This document shows positions 35,002 to 43,296 of a stretch of DNA of 64,000 nt, one piece after another. A model generated the notes under the pieces. The model saw only the letters and a list, made by a program, of their open reading frames with translations, ran no database searches and was not told where the DNA came from. A program made the position numbers and the translations under genes. This DNA comes from Competibacter_A sp037045535 (GTDB lineage Bacteria; Pseudomonadota; Gammaproteobacteria; Competibacterales; Competibacteraceae). The stretch lies in the NCBI GenBank assembly GCA_037045535.1, contig JBAOHI010000062.1, forward strand, positions 1 to 64,000. Direction: 5' to 3'. The number at the start of each line of letters is the position of its first letter. Positions within the stretch are counted from its first letter, which is position 1.

Positions 35002-36258
35002 CTAAAAACGTAAACTTGCTGCAAATGCAAATAAATGCCAATACTGCTCTAGATCAAAAGGATTAGGATTTTCCTGAAGTGGTAGAAGCCAAGCTGTGCC
35101 ATTTATATAGTGATACTCAGCGGCTAATAAGAAAGATGGATTAACATAATAACGTAAGCCAACAGTCCAATCTTTGGCAAATTGAGAATAGGCAGGATAT
35201 CCTGTATTAGCTTGAAACTTTTTCCCATTTTTATCTTTACGGTCAGCATAAAAAACGTCGTATCGCCCGACGGCATGCAAATCATCACTAAACCGATATA
35301 AAGCTTGAAAGTAATAGCCTTCGCCGATAATGCTATTATCATCAAATTCGCTGCCAAATCCGGTGGTTGTAGATGAACGAATCGCATATTCTGAAGTAAG
35401 ACTCAATTTTTCTTGATTGTACTGCATGGAAACAACTAGAGGCTTAAATATTTCCTTTCCAGGCAGCAAATCATCAGGAGGAAGAAACTTGGATTTATAT
35501 CGAGTATCCAACCGCGCAGCAGTAATAGCTATACGGTATTTCCCGTCATCTAGATCATAGCTAAACCGACCGATATACGATAGTTTTGAATAGGTGCTCC
35601 CTGGAAAATCAGCCCCTAAAGTGACAATCTCGGTGTCCAAACTATCGCCTCTAGGAATCATCGCTTCAAGATCCAGAGATAAATTTCCCCAGTCGTTTCG
35701 ATATTCTCCATAAAAGAGGCCACCATCTGCAGATAAAGCTAAGTCACGCGTGGCATCTGCATAAATAGATTGAGGTAGTATTATAGTCGGCCTAGTAAAT
35801 AGTACATCTCGGGTTTCGCTATAGAACCCATAGGGGTTCTTAACGCGTCCGAGACGCACCCCAAAACGAGAATCGGCTGTTGAAAAAATAGTATAATCGA
35901 GCAAGCCGAAATCCAGTTCAATGTCATGCTCGTGCCTGGGTCCAGCTCGCCGGAATAATACTTGCGCCCCAAATCGAAGGTCAGCGAAAGGCGACCAAGA
36001 AGCATTTAATCCAGCTTCAGTGAAATCCAGGCTACCTCCGGAGTCGCTCGATCCAAAAAGCTGATTGTCAGAGGTTAGAAAGTACCCTTGTGATAAGAAA
36101 CCATGAACTTGGATATCGTCGGCCAATTCTATAGCTTGTGACCACTCAGAGAAATGCAAACAAAAGATAAAAAAATGTACAATACTAAAATAAAATGATT
36201 TACTAATCACGGCAAAAATTTTCACGTTAGAAGGGTTGCGAATAAGCCAGAAAGCCAA
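35002..36258 (-). CDS. Outer-membrane porin-like protein
   Basis: Up to 418 residues. A signal sequence (hydrophobic stretch SFYFSIVHFFIFCLHF, cleavage probably near residue 42 before IELADDIQVHG) is followed by alternating beta-strand patterns with many aromatic residues and a C-terminal Phe (FAFAASLRF), the hallmark of beta-barrel insertion. It resembles the OprO/OprP-like or general porin families, without a certain match. The N terminus is uncertain: 36258 is a TTG, and a GTG at 36225 is an alternative. It lies downstream of a PstS-like gene, a pairing that suggests uptake of an anion, but the 322-bp gap weakens the operon link. Confidence 0.7.
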   Translation of the reverse strand: MAFWLIRNPSNVKIFAVISKSFYFSIVHFFIFCLHFSEWSQAIELADDIQVHGFLSQGYFLTSDNQLFGSSDSGGSLDFTEAGLNASWSPFADLRFGAQVLFRRAGPRHEHDIELDFGLLDYTIFSTADSRFGVRLGRVKNPYGFYSETRDVLFTRPTIILPQSIYADATRDLALSADGGLFYGEYRNDWGNLSLDLEAMIPRGDSLDTEIVTLGADFPGSTYSKLSYIGRFSYDLDDGKYRIAITAARLDTRYKSKFLPPDDLLPGKEIFKPLVVSMQYNQEKLSLTSEYAIRSSTTTGFGSEFDDNSIIGEGYYFQALYRFSDDLHAVGRYDVFYADRKDKNGKKFQANTGYPAYSQFAKDWTVGLRYYVNPSFLLAAEYHYINGTAWLLPLQENPNPFDLEQYWHLFAFAASLRF

Positions 36259-36580
36259 AGTGGTTGCTTCCAGATTTCATCGAAACTAACAAATATACAA
36301 ACATAGGATCTTTGTTTTCATAAGTAATGAGAGTCAGATTGAAAAATATTTTAAATAACATTAGTTACGCTATGCATGATACATAATTTTCAGCCAGACG
36401 GTCGTTTTTTATGCTAAAACCTAATTAATAATAATGCTTTTTGTTTTTAGCTAGTAGCATCAATAATTTATGGCTCGATATTGCTGGTGCCAAAGAATAT
36501 ACTCCCAGAAAAATCAATATCTTAACGAATAAAACTAGCACCATGATTATTATATTATTGTTATGTTAGATTTAAGATAT
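36259..36580. other. AT-rich intergenic region between the PstS-like and porin-like genes
   Basis: 322 bp without a readable gene. It probably holds the porin promoter. I saw no strong terminator hairpin and no clear Pho box. Confidence 0.4.
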
Positions 36581-37012
36581 TTATTTAAGAGATATAGGTT
36601 TAACGGCCTCATCGATCATCGACTTACTTAAGTAACCTATAGCTCCTGGAGTTAAACTAACAACCGCACGCATTTGCTGCTCCGATTTAACCTTAATAGG
36701 TTCTTCTCCTGTCCCTGAAAAAACTAGACGGTCCCATGCTGAACGTAATTGATAAGGAAATACATGAAGGACATATTTTGAAAACGTAATATGCAGAGGA
36801 TCATCATCAGGCAAGACAAAGACTCTGATCGGTGAACCATCCTCCCACTTTCTCAATCGCATTCCAAATATTGCGTTTAGTGCATTTTGCGACAACAAAA
36901 CATCGGTATTGGTTGCCTTGTTGACAACAACGATAGGCAAATCTTCTGCTGGTGCCATGCTGGTAACGCAAAAGGCAAGAATTCCCAACAGATATGTGAA
37001 ACGTCCCGTCAT
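36581..37012 (-). CDS. Small PstS-like periplasmic binding protein
   Basis: A 143-residue protein with a signal peptide (MTGRFTYLLGILAFCVTSMA, cleaved near APAE). The mature part VVVNKATNTDVLLSQNALNAIF, TFSKYVLHVFPYQLRSAWD and VSLTPGAIGYLSK matches the short phosphate-ABC-transporter substrate-binding-like family (PBP-like), about half the length of a full PstS. Such short forms usually lack a dedicated ABC transporter and often sit beside porins or sensor kinases, as here with the porin-like gene. ATG at 37012 is preferred over a TTG three codons upstream. Ligand unknown. Confidence 0.72.
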   Translation of the reverse strand: MTGRFTYLLGILAFCVTSMAPAEDLPIVVVNKATNTDVLLSQNALNAIFGMRLRKWEDGSPIRVFVLPDDDPLHITFSKYVLHVFPYQLRSAWDRLVFSGTGEEPIKVKSEQQMRAVVSLTPGAIGYLSKSMIDEAVKPISLK

Positions 37013-37088
37013 TATTTTCAATATTAATCAGCAGATCAAGCTCCCTCCTCAAAAAGAAAAGGGATCTGTTAAGGCAATTAAGAACCAA

Positions 37089-37868
37089 TTAAGAAGGCTG
37101 GGAGAATGTTCCATTTTTTGTCAGCAGCTCCCATGTTTGCAGATCAGTCCGATAAACATTCTCCAAAATTGCTGGGATATAGCAAAAATACCCTTTACAT
37201 GGACCATAATAATCAATTATTGAGCTAATAGGTGCAAAATCAATTCCAAATGATCGCAAAAACCTTGCGCAAGCCAGTTCCATTCCTGCATACCAATATC
37301 TCAGATTGTGTTCAAAACTCATTTGTACAAGCCCCATAATCAGCCCGAGAATAGTATGGGGAAATCTTCGGCGTGGAGTACTCCGGCGGAGATCTAGACC
37401 GTCCCATTTAGCAAGAGAGTTGCGCCTTTCATCTTTTTTAGTGAAATACTCGAGTTCTTGCGCTATGCCATGCGGCTGCCCAGTCTCTCCTTTGCGCCCA
37501 CGGAATTCGGGTGCTAGTATCAGTCGTGAAACCTCACCGATAAGAGTGTGCGGGAAAATCTCTAATCCAGTAGCTTTCTCGAGTGGAAATTTAAAGTGAT
37601 CCTCTGAATCGTGCAATATGATTCTCACTGTTCCGGCGATACGACCGGTTGGTTTATGCATAAGAAGACAATGTAATGACTGCTTATCGTACTGATCATA
37701 CTCGAGTTCATCCGGGTAATTTTCAGCATCAAAACCTGGAATAAGTGCTTCTTTACAATATACCTCGTAACGCAAACGATAACACTTTTCTAATCGTTCT
37801 TGTGTATCTGCTAAAATCAATTCGAAATACTGGTTAAATAAATCAAGAAGGTTTTTCTGCGTATCCAT
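37089..37868 (-). CDS. PEP-CTERM/exosortase-associated (FeeM-like) acyltransferase
   Basis: A 259-residue GNAT-fold protein. The N-terminal ERLEKCYRLRYEVYCKE, central GRIAGTVRIIL and IGEVSRLILAPEFRGR, and GLVQMSFEHNLRYWYAGME match the acyltransferase family associated with exosortase/PEP-CTERM loci and related to N-acyl amino acid synthases (FeeM) and acyl-homoserine-lactone synthases. Such enzymes move a fatty acyl chain from ACP to an amino group. No exosortase or PEP-CTERM substrate is visible in the window. It follows the GNAT-like gene by 77 bp on the same strand. Product and acyl donor are unknown. Confidence 0.72.
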   Translation of the reverse strand: MDTQKNLLDLFNQYFELILADTQERLEKCYRLRYEVYCKEALIPGFDAENYPDELEYDQYDKQSLHCLLMHKPTGRIAGTVRIILHDSEDHFKFPLEKATGLEIFPHTLIGEVSRLILAPEFRGRKGETGQPHGIAQELEYFTKKDERRNSLAKWDGLDLRRSTPRRRFPHTILGLIMGLVQMSFEHNLRYWYAGMELACARFLRSFGIDFAPISSIIDYYGPCKGYFCYIPAILENVYRTDLQTWELLTKNGTFSQPS

Positions 37869-37945
37869 TAGATATCACACTCCACTCTCAAAATCTGTAG
37901 GTTAACATTATGTATGGTCTTAAAATTTTTAATCCGATAAGGTTA

Positions 37946-38722
37946 TTAATCTAATGAGTATTCCATCCAAACATTTGGATCTTCGTAAATTCCAATATCT
38001 TTTTCAATATCAATTCTTATTGGCTGTAAAGCTTCCGGAACTATATAGCTTCCACTTTCAGGAAAAATCATCCCTGTCCAATTTTCCCAATCAGTTACCT
38101 TGCCGCTAATCAACATTGAACGTGGTGCAACAGTCAAAATCTTGCCGCCCATTTTCCAGTGAGCCCTGATCCACGGATCAAAAGGCGTACCATCTGGACG
38201 TTTCCAACAAATATAATTTTCTATAGGCGTCAAAGGATACATCTTTTTAGAAGTAGGGCGCACTGGAGCGAGCATATGTTTCAATCCATGTCGGGCACCA
38301 ATTTTTTTTATCTCTTCGATAAGCTGATAGCTTAAATGTTTCCCCTTGTGAAAAGGAGAAATGACTATTCCAAGAGCACAGATGGTCGTTTTTTCGCGAT
38401 CTATTTGCCGATCCTCGAACGCTTGTTCGTAGGCTGCATCCCAACCATCTGGTAATCCACCAACCGAACCGTCCCACGCAATGGGGATTGCTGCTCCATA
38501 GGCGATTACCTTTTCTTGGCTGTCACAGAGCAGAGCAAGAAAATCATTATAATCTTTAATATAATCTTCAATATATTTCAATGTTAATGAGCCTCTCTTA
38601 ATATATTCTGGCCATTCACTCTCCCGCAGATTGATAGCTTGTTGTAAAAGATCTGGCCTATCTAAAATAGATAAAAATTTATTATTTGTAGGTTCTGCTT
38701 TGATATTGGTTGTTCTATTCAT
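37946..38722 (-). CDS. GNAT-like acyltransferase of unknown substrate
   Basis: A 258-residue protein. The stretch TTICALGIVISPFHKGKHLSYQLIEE (about residues 112-137) resembles GNAT motif A with a CoA-pyrophosphate loop (HKGKHLS). WKRPDGTPFDPWIRAHWKMGGKI and the C-terminal EDPNVWMEYSLD are shared, from memory, with GNAT-like proteins found in natural-product clusters. First gene of a minus-strand run with the FeeM-like acyltransferase and the PstS-like gene. Two different acyltransferases side by side hint at a small acylated metabolite; this is inference. Confidence 0.6.
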   Translation of the reverse strand: MNRTTNIKAEPTNNKFLSILDRPDLLQQAINLRESEWPEYIKRGSLTLKYIEDYIKDYNDFLALLCDSQEKVIAYGAAIPIAWDGSVGGLPDGWDAAYEQAFEDRQIDREKTTICALGIVISPFHKGKHLSYQLIEEIKKIGARHGLKHMLAPVRPTSKKMYPLTPIENYICWKRPDGTPFDPWIRAHWKMGGKILTVAPRSMLISGKVTDWENWTGMIFPESGSYIVPEALQPIRIDIEKDIGIYEDPNVWMEYSLD

Positions 38723-38790
38723 GGTATTGTTTGCCTCATAGTGGATTTTTGTGCTTAAAAAGGTGCTACATCATCTAAGCCTGAAAATTC

Positions 38791-38820
38791 TTTATTTTAT
38801 TTTATTTTATTTTATTTTAT
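38791..38820. repeat. TTTAT microsatellite (six 5-bp units)
   Basis: Six uninterrupted TTTAT units from 38791 to 38820, ending three bases before the stop of the TerD-protease gene. It marks the right edge of the AT-rich island. Such a run is prone to slippage; it may also serve as a U-rich terminator tail for rightward transcripts, but no hairpin precedes it. Confidence 0.95.
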
Positions 38821-38823
38821 AGA

Positions 38824-40035
38824 CTAATTTCGACACTCGATCTTCATCACAAAATCACGAGCTTCAGCGGCGATTGTGGTGGCAGCACGCGGTGCGCCGG
38901 GCGTGCGACTTCGGTAATCCACGCCAGCTGCTTCCAGGAATCCGCATACTAACGCGGCTTTAATGGCAAAGTTGACATTTTGCGGAATGTCGCCGGTCAT
39001 TTCGTGGACGCGGACTACGTTCAATTTTGAACTAACCACTCCTACTACCGTTCCGTCACCGTCCAATAGCGGGCCACCGCTATTACCGGATTGGGTCGGT
39101 GCGGTGAACTGTAAAGAGCGGGTATCGTCACCAGGTCCGATCAACGAGCTGATATTGCCCGTGGTCACCTGCGGTCCCGAACCGAGCAACCCTCCCAGAG
39201 GATAGCCGACTACCATTACCATTTCGCCCAGCCGCGCCTGCGGTCCGTCGCGAAATATCGCCATGCCAGGCGGAGGGGGATCGGCGCGCAACAACGCTAG
39301 GTCATTCGTGGGATCGGCGAATACCAACTCCAACGAACAGCGATGCCGGGGTGAGCGAGCCAGAATTTCGTGGGCATCTTCGATGACGTGATGGTTGGTC
39401 AGCACATAACCATCTGGATGGACACAAAAACCGGTCCCGCTGAATAATCCGCCGGGTTCCACTTGTCGCCGTCCGTTCGAGCCGCTGGTAGCAGGATGCT
39501 CGGCTGCTGATTCCGGCAAGCGCAAGCCGAAGTGAGCCGCCAGGGCCGGCAAACCCGCTGCGAACCCTTGACCGACCGCCCGGAATTTCCATTGCCCTCG
39601 GTGGCGGTAGAGTTCGGTCAGGATCATCGCGGTCTCGCCACGACTTGCCAAAGGTAACGGAAACAGCGACAAAAGATGAGCCGCTGTATCCGCCAGCCAA
39701 GTACGGATGGCGGTAAAAACCCCGAACGTAGTGCCATGCGGTAAGCCTGGCTTGACCGAGAGGACGACCGCGATGCGGGCTACCGTTGCCGGTACAGCTG
39801 CCAGATCGATTTGGAATTCCCCTGGAAGCCGAGCGAATACCACCGATCCATCGCGGGAACGTGGCTGTGCAGCGCTCACCAGATCATCAGGATCGTCGAT
39901 CCGCCCGTCGGCGCTCAACAGGACGACACCGGATTGCAAGCGCGCGGCGAATTCGTCGTCAGGCTCGCCGCTTACCCCGACCACGACCTGAGTGATGTCG
40001 ATCGAGTGATTTTGCCCAGGCAGAAGTTCTTGCAT
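38824..40035 (-). CDS. TerD-domain / trypsin-like serine protease fusion
   Basis: A 403-residue protein. Residues 1 to about 185 form a TerD-type domain (LLPGQNHSIDITQVVVGVS, GVVLLSADGRIDDPDDLV, GETAMILTELYRHRGQWKFRAVGQGF), the calcium-binding family of tellurite-stress systems. Residues about 195-385 form a trypsin-like domain with the full triad: His in VLTNHHVIEDAHE, Asp in DPTNDLALLRAD, Ser in QSGNSGGPLLD. No signal peptide is visible, so it is probably cytoplasmic. The start at MQELLPGQN is chosen; a longer frame reads through the neighbouring gene. No other ter genes are nearby. A stress-gated protease is a reasonable guess, unproven. Confidence 0.82.
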   Translation of the reverse strand: MQELLPGQNHSIDITQVVVGVSGEPDDEFAARLQSGVVLLSADGRIDDPDDLVSAAQPRSRDGSVVFARLPGEFQIDLAAVPATVARIAVVLSVKPGLPHGTTFGVFTAIRTWLADTAAHLLSLFPLPLASRGETAMILTELYRHRGQWKFRAVGQGFAAGLPALAAHFGLRLPESAAEHPATSGSNGRRQVEPGGLFSGTGFCVHPDGYVLTNHHVIEDAHEILARSPRHRCSLELVFADPTNDLALLRADPPPPGMAIFRDGPQARLGEMVMVVGYPLGGLLGSGPQVTTGNISSLIGPGDDTRSLQFTAPTQSGNSGGPLLDGDGTVVGVVSSKLNVVRVHEMTGDIPQNVNFAIKAALVCGFLEAAGVDYRSRTPGAPRAATTIAAEARDFVMKIECRN

Positions 40036-40067
40036 GGCTCCGTTTCCACCTTCGCCAGTTCGTAAGT

Positions 40068-40733
40068 TCAGCCGACCGGCAACAGTTCGGAAAAATCGTT
40101 GATTGCCGGGAATTCGCCCGGTGGCTTGGGCGGATGAGCGGAATCCGGTCGCAGTACCGATACCAGATATGCGATCCCATAGGTCCAAGCCGTGCGCAGA
40201 ATCGATAAATTATCGTCCACTAGCAGCGTCGATGTGGGTTCGAAGGGTTCAATCTCGCGCAGGCGTGGCCAGAACTCAAGTTGCTCCTTGACCAGTCCCA
40301 GCTCGTGCGCACAGACGATCGCATCGAAATGCCTGGCCAGCCCGGTTTTTTCCATCTTCAGCGCCAGGCTTTGCGGATGGGCGTTGGTCACCAGTGTCAC
40401 TCGCTTGCCATCCGCGCGCAATGCCTCGAGAAAATCGATCACATGTGGATGCACAACGATGAGGTGCTCGATCTCACGTTTGAGGGCCACGATATCCAGC
40501 GATAGCTGCTGGGCCCAATAGTCCAAACAATACCAAGCCAGCGTGCCTTCTACCGCCTGGGTGCGGGCGACCACCTCGGCACGGGCGTGGTCCAAAGGTA
40601 GCGAATGACGGCTGGCGTAACGCTCCGGAACCAATTTCCGCCAAAAGTGGTTGTCGAACTGCAAATCCAGGAGGGTACCGTCCATGTCAAGCAGGACGGT
40701 CCGAATTTGCGGCCAAGGCAACCTTGCGATCAT
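40068..40733 (-). CDS. yrfG: HAD-family GMP/IMP nucleotidase (YrfG-like)
   Basis: A 221-residue HAD hydrolase. Motif I DMDGTLLDL (nucleophile Asp near residue 16), motif II LVTNAHP, motif III Lys region (GLVKEQLEFW) and motif IV LLVDDNLSIL are in order. Close relatives (YrfG) dephosphorylate purine nucleotides and lie near nudE and cysQ in Gammaproteobacteria. Here cysQ follows divergently, but nudE is absent between them. Specificity is inferred from context and family. Confidence 0.85.
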   Translation of the reverse strand: MIARLPWPQIRTVLLDMDGTLLDLQFDNHFWRKLVPERYASRHSLPLDHARAEVVARTQAVEGTLAWYCLDYWAQQLSLDIVALKREIEHLIVVHPHVIDFLEALRADGKRVTLVTNAHPQSLALKMEKTGLARHFDAIVCAHELGLVKEQLEFWPRLREIEPFEPTSTLLVDDNLSILRTAWTYGIAYLVSVLRPDSAHPPKPPGEFPAINDFSELLPVG

Positions 40734-40947
40734 GATCTGGACTCCACCAGCGAAGGGCTTGTGCGAACAAACTCGTGTAGAATTGTAGATTAAAGCAGAT
40801 TGTCGGGGTTTGCAGAATCTGTTCCGTTAATTCCGTGCGAAAAGGCGTCTGCGGTGTGCCGATTTGGCTGGCGGGCCTGATACCACAGGAACCGACCATG
40901 ATACCTGCACACCTCACTAATCATCGATTTAGGAGGTTGACTGCGTC

Positions 40948-41790
40948 ATGACCGACGCCCCCAATGTTGATTTGTCCGCCCTGGTGGAGCCTGTTGAGGT
41001 GATCGCTCGGGAGGCGGGGCGTCGCATCCTGGGCGTGTATGCGGGATCCTTTAGTGTTATCGAAAAAGCGGATCAGAGTCCGGTGACCGCCGCTGACTTC
41101 GCCGCTCACGATTGTATCTTGCATGGGCTAGCTGAATTGACCCCGGATATTCCGGTTCTGTCCGAGGAGGCGCCCGATGTCAGCTTCGCCGAACGTAGCC
41201 GCTGGGAATGGCTGTGGCTGGTGGACCCACTCGACGGTACCCGCGAGTTCATCAAACGCAACGATCAATTCACGGTGAACATCGCGCTGGTACATCGCCA
41301 CGAGGCGGTCCTCGGGCTAGTGTTGAGGCCGGTCGGGGGTCTGTGTTACTACGCTTGGCGCGATGGCGGTGCCCACAAGCGACTAGCCGACCAACCCGGT
41401 TGTCGCATTCGGGCCGCGCGAGTCTGCCACTACCCGGTTCGCGTTATCAGCAGCTTGGAATCCTATCGTACCCGCCGTTTGCAAGATTACCTCAGCCGTC
41501 TCGGCCCGCATCGACACCTCGGAATGGGTGGGGCCTTGAAATCCTGTCTGGTCGCCGAGGGCGAGGCTGATCTGTATCCCCGTTTCGGTCCGACCGGCGA
41601 ATGGGACACCGCTGCCGCCCAAGTGATCTTGGAGCAGGGAGGAGGGTACATGACCGACACGCAGTTGCGGCCGTTGCGCTATAACGCCCGACCGGTATTG
41701 ATCAACCCCGACTTCCTCGCATTTGGTGATGCCACCCGTGATTGGTCCCAATATCTGCCGAATCGCCACCCGTGCGGGTGGCCAGCCTGA
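40948..41790 (+). CDS. cysQ: 3'(2'),5'-bisphosphate nucleotidase CysQ
   Basis: A 280-residue inositol-monophosphatase-fold enzyme clearing adenosine 3',5'-bisphosphate left from sulfate assimilation. Mg-binding motifs: SEEAP, DPLDGTREFIKRND (about residues 92-105) and GEWDTAAAQVILEQGG near the C terminus. GGAGG lies about 10 bp upstream of the ATG. Length is slightly above E. coli CysQ (246), with extra residues at both ends. Confidence 0.93.
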   Translation: MTDAPNVDLSALVEPVEVIAREAGRRILGVYAGSFSVIEKADQSPVTAADFAAHDCILHGLAELTPDIPVLSEEAPDVSFAERSRWEWLWLVDPLDGTREFIKRNDQFTVNIALVHRHEAVLGLVLRPVGGLCYYAWRDGGAHKRLADQPGCRIRAARVCHYPVRVISSLESYRTRRLQDYLSRLGPHRHLGMGGALKSCLVAEGEADLYPRFGPTGEWDTAAAQVILEQGGGYMTDTQLRPLRYNARPVLINPDFLAFGDATRDWSQYLPNRHPCGWPA

Positions 41791-41832
41791 GTCATCCAGT
41801 CTCAAGAACGATTTAAGGTTTCGAGTCCCGTC

Positions 41833-42945
41833 ATGCCTTACGAACGCTACCGCCGTGATTTACAACGGGAAGGTTTCCAGCACGATCCTGCTCAGGAACG
41901 AGCGGTCCAATACCTGCAACGAATTTATGATCAACTGATGGTGCAGCCAGAATCGGTTTCGAACAAGAAAAGCGGACTGTTCGCTCGCCTGGCCGGCCGC
42001 GACAAGTCAACCGCCGCCAGTGTGCCAGCCGTGCGCGGACTGTATCTGTGGGGCGGCGTGGGTCGGGGGAAAACCTACTTGGTCGATACCTTCGTCGACG
42101 CCCTGCCATTGGAACGTAAGCAGCGGGTTCATTTTCACAGCCTCATGCGGGCAGTGCACGCCGAACTGAAGGAATTGAAAAACCAGCCGGACCCACTGCG
42201 GATCGTCGCTCGTCGCTTCGCCGATCAGGCGCGCGTGATCTGTCTGGACGAATTTTTCGTTGCCGACATCACCGATGCCATGCTGCTGGATGGCTTGCTC
42301 AGAGAACTGTTCGCCAACGGCGTTACGCTCATCACGACTTCCAATCTGCCGCCAGACGATCTGTACAAGGATGGCTTGCAGCGCGCCCGGTTTCTGCCGG
42401 CCATCGAATTGATTAAGCAACACATGGACGTGCTGAATGTCGATGGCGGCGTCGACTATCGGCTGCGCTATCTGGAAAAGGCGGAAATCTACCACTCTCC
42501 GCTGGATGAACGGGCGGAACAGATCTTGAACGATGTTTTCGATCATATCGCGCCCGAACCAGGACATCGGGGCGGCGATTTGGAAATTGAGGGCCGTTTC
42601 ATTCCCACCCTGCGGGAAGCTGACGGTATCGTCTGGTTCAGTTTCCGGGCGATCTGTGATGGGCCGCGCGGTACTGCGGACTACATCGAGATTGCCCGCT
42701 GCTTTCATACCGTCCTCATCTCTAACGTGCCGATGATGGACTGGCAGATGGAAAACCAGGCACGGCGTTTTATCAACATGGTGGACGAATTCTACGATCG
42801 AGGTGTCAAACTGATTCTGTCCGCCGCTGCGCCGATGTTAGAACTCTATCGGGGTGAGAAGTTGAAGTTTGAATTCCAGCGTACCCTCAGCCGCCTACAG
42901 GAAATGCAGTCGCACGAATATCTGGAACGGCCCCATTTGCCGTAG
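41833..42945 (+). CDS. zapE: Cell division protein ZapE (AFG1-like ATPase)
   Basis: A 370-residue AFG1/ZapE P-loop ATPase (E. coli 375). Walker A GGVGRGKTYLVD (about residues 74-85), Walker B VICLDEFFVADITDA, sensor-like TTSNLPPDDLYKDGLQR. ZapE associates with the Z ring and FtsZ in E. coli, acting at late constriction or under low oxygen. Starts 42 bp after cysQ; probably independent or weakly coupled. Confidence 0.94.
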   Translation: MPYERYRRDLQREGFQHDPAQERAVQYLQRIYDQLMVQPESVSNKKSGLFARLAGRDKSTAASVPAVRGLYLWGGVGRGKTYLVDTFVDALPLERKQRVHFHSLMRAVHAELKELKNQPDPLRIVARRFADQARVICLDEFFVADITDAMLLDGLLRELFANGVTLITTSNLPPDDLYKDGLQRARFLPAIELIKQHMDVLNVDGGVDYRLRYLEKAEIYHSPLDERAEQILNDVFDHIAPEPGHRGGDLEIEGRFIPTLREADGIVWFSFRAICDGPRGTADYIEIARCFHTVLISNVPMMDWQMENQARRFINMVDEFYDRGVKLILSAAAPMLELYRGEKLKFEFQRTLSRLQEMQSHEYLERPHLP

Positions 42946-43296
42946 ATGGATCGAGTTGTACTCGCTTGACTTGTAGCAACGAGGCTACTTTGATTTGGAG
43001 TATTGGCGAAGCAACCCGTTCGTGCGGTGTTTGCCACGACCTGTCGTCCGCTTATCCCGCGTTCGAACCGTCACAAATAGGGGAGGGGCGTGGACTGGTG
43101 CTGACGGCGGTTGTGGGTTGGGTCGCTAGTAAAATTGGACCAGCTTTTGCAAGCATAAGCTGTAGTGTCCGTTGCATTATTCAAAAACATGCTAAAAAAC
43201 GACACTTTGGTGACAATTTTGTGATAATATCGGCGGCCTCTTTTCGGGGTAGACCCGCGCCTTAACTCACACTTTAAATTTAAGAAATCAGATTTT
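42946..43296. other. Intergenic region before the NYN/cold-shock-like gene
   Basis: 351 bp without a convincing gene. The right half becomes AT-richer and contains GATAATAT near 43,220, a possible -10 for the next gene, with no strong -35. Nothing else recognised. Confidence 0.4.

Noticed and set aside
33733..38823. Integrative element with integrase or attachment sites around the AT-rich island
   Set aside because: No integrase, transposase, tRNA end or flanking direct repeat could be seen; only composition supports transfer.
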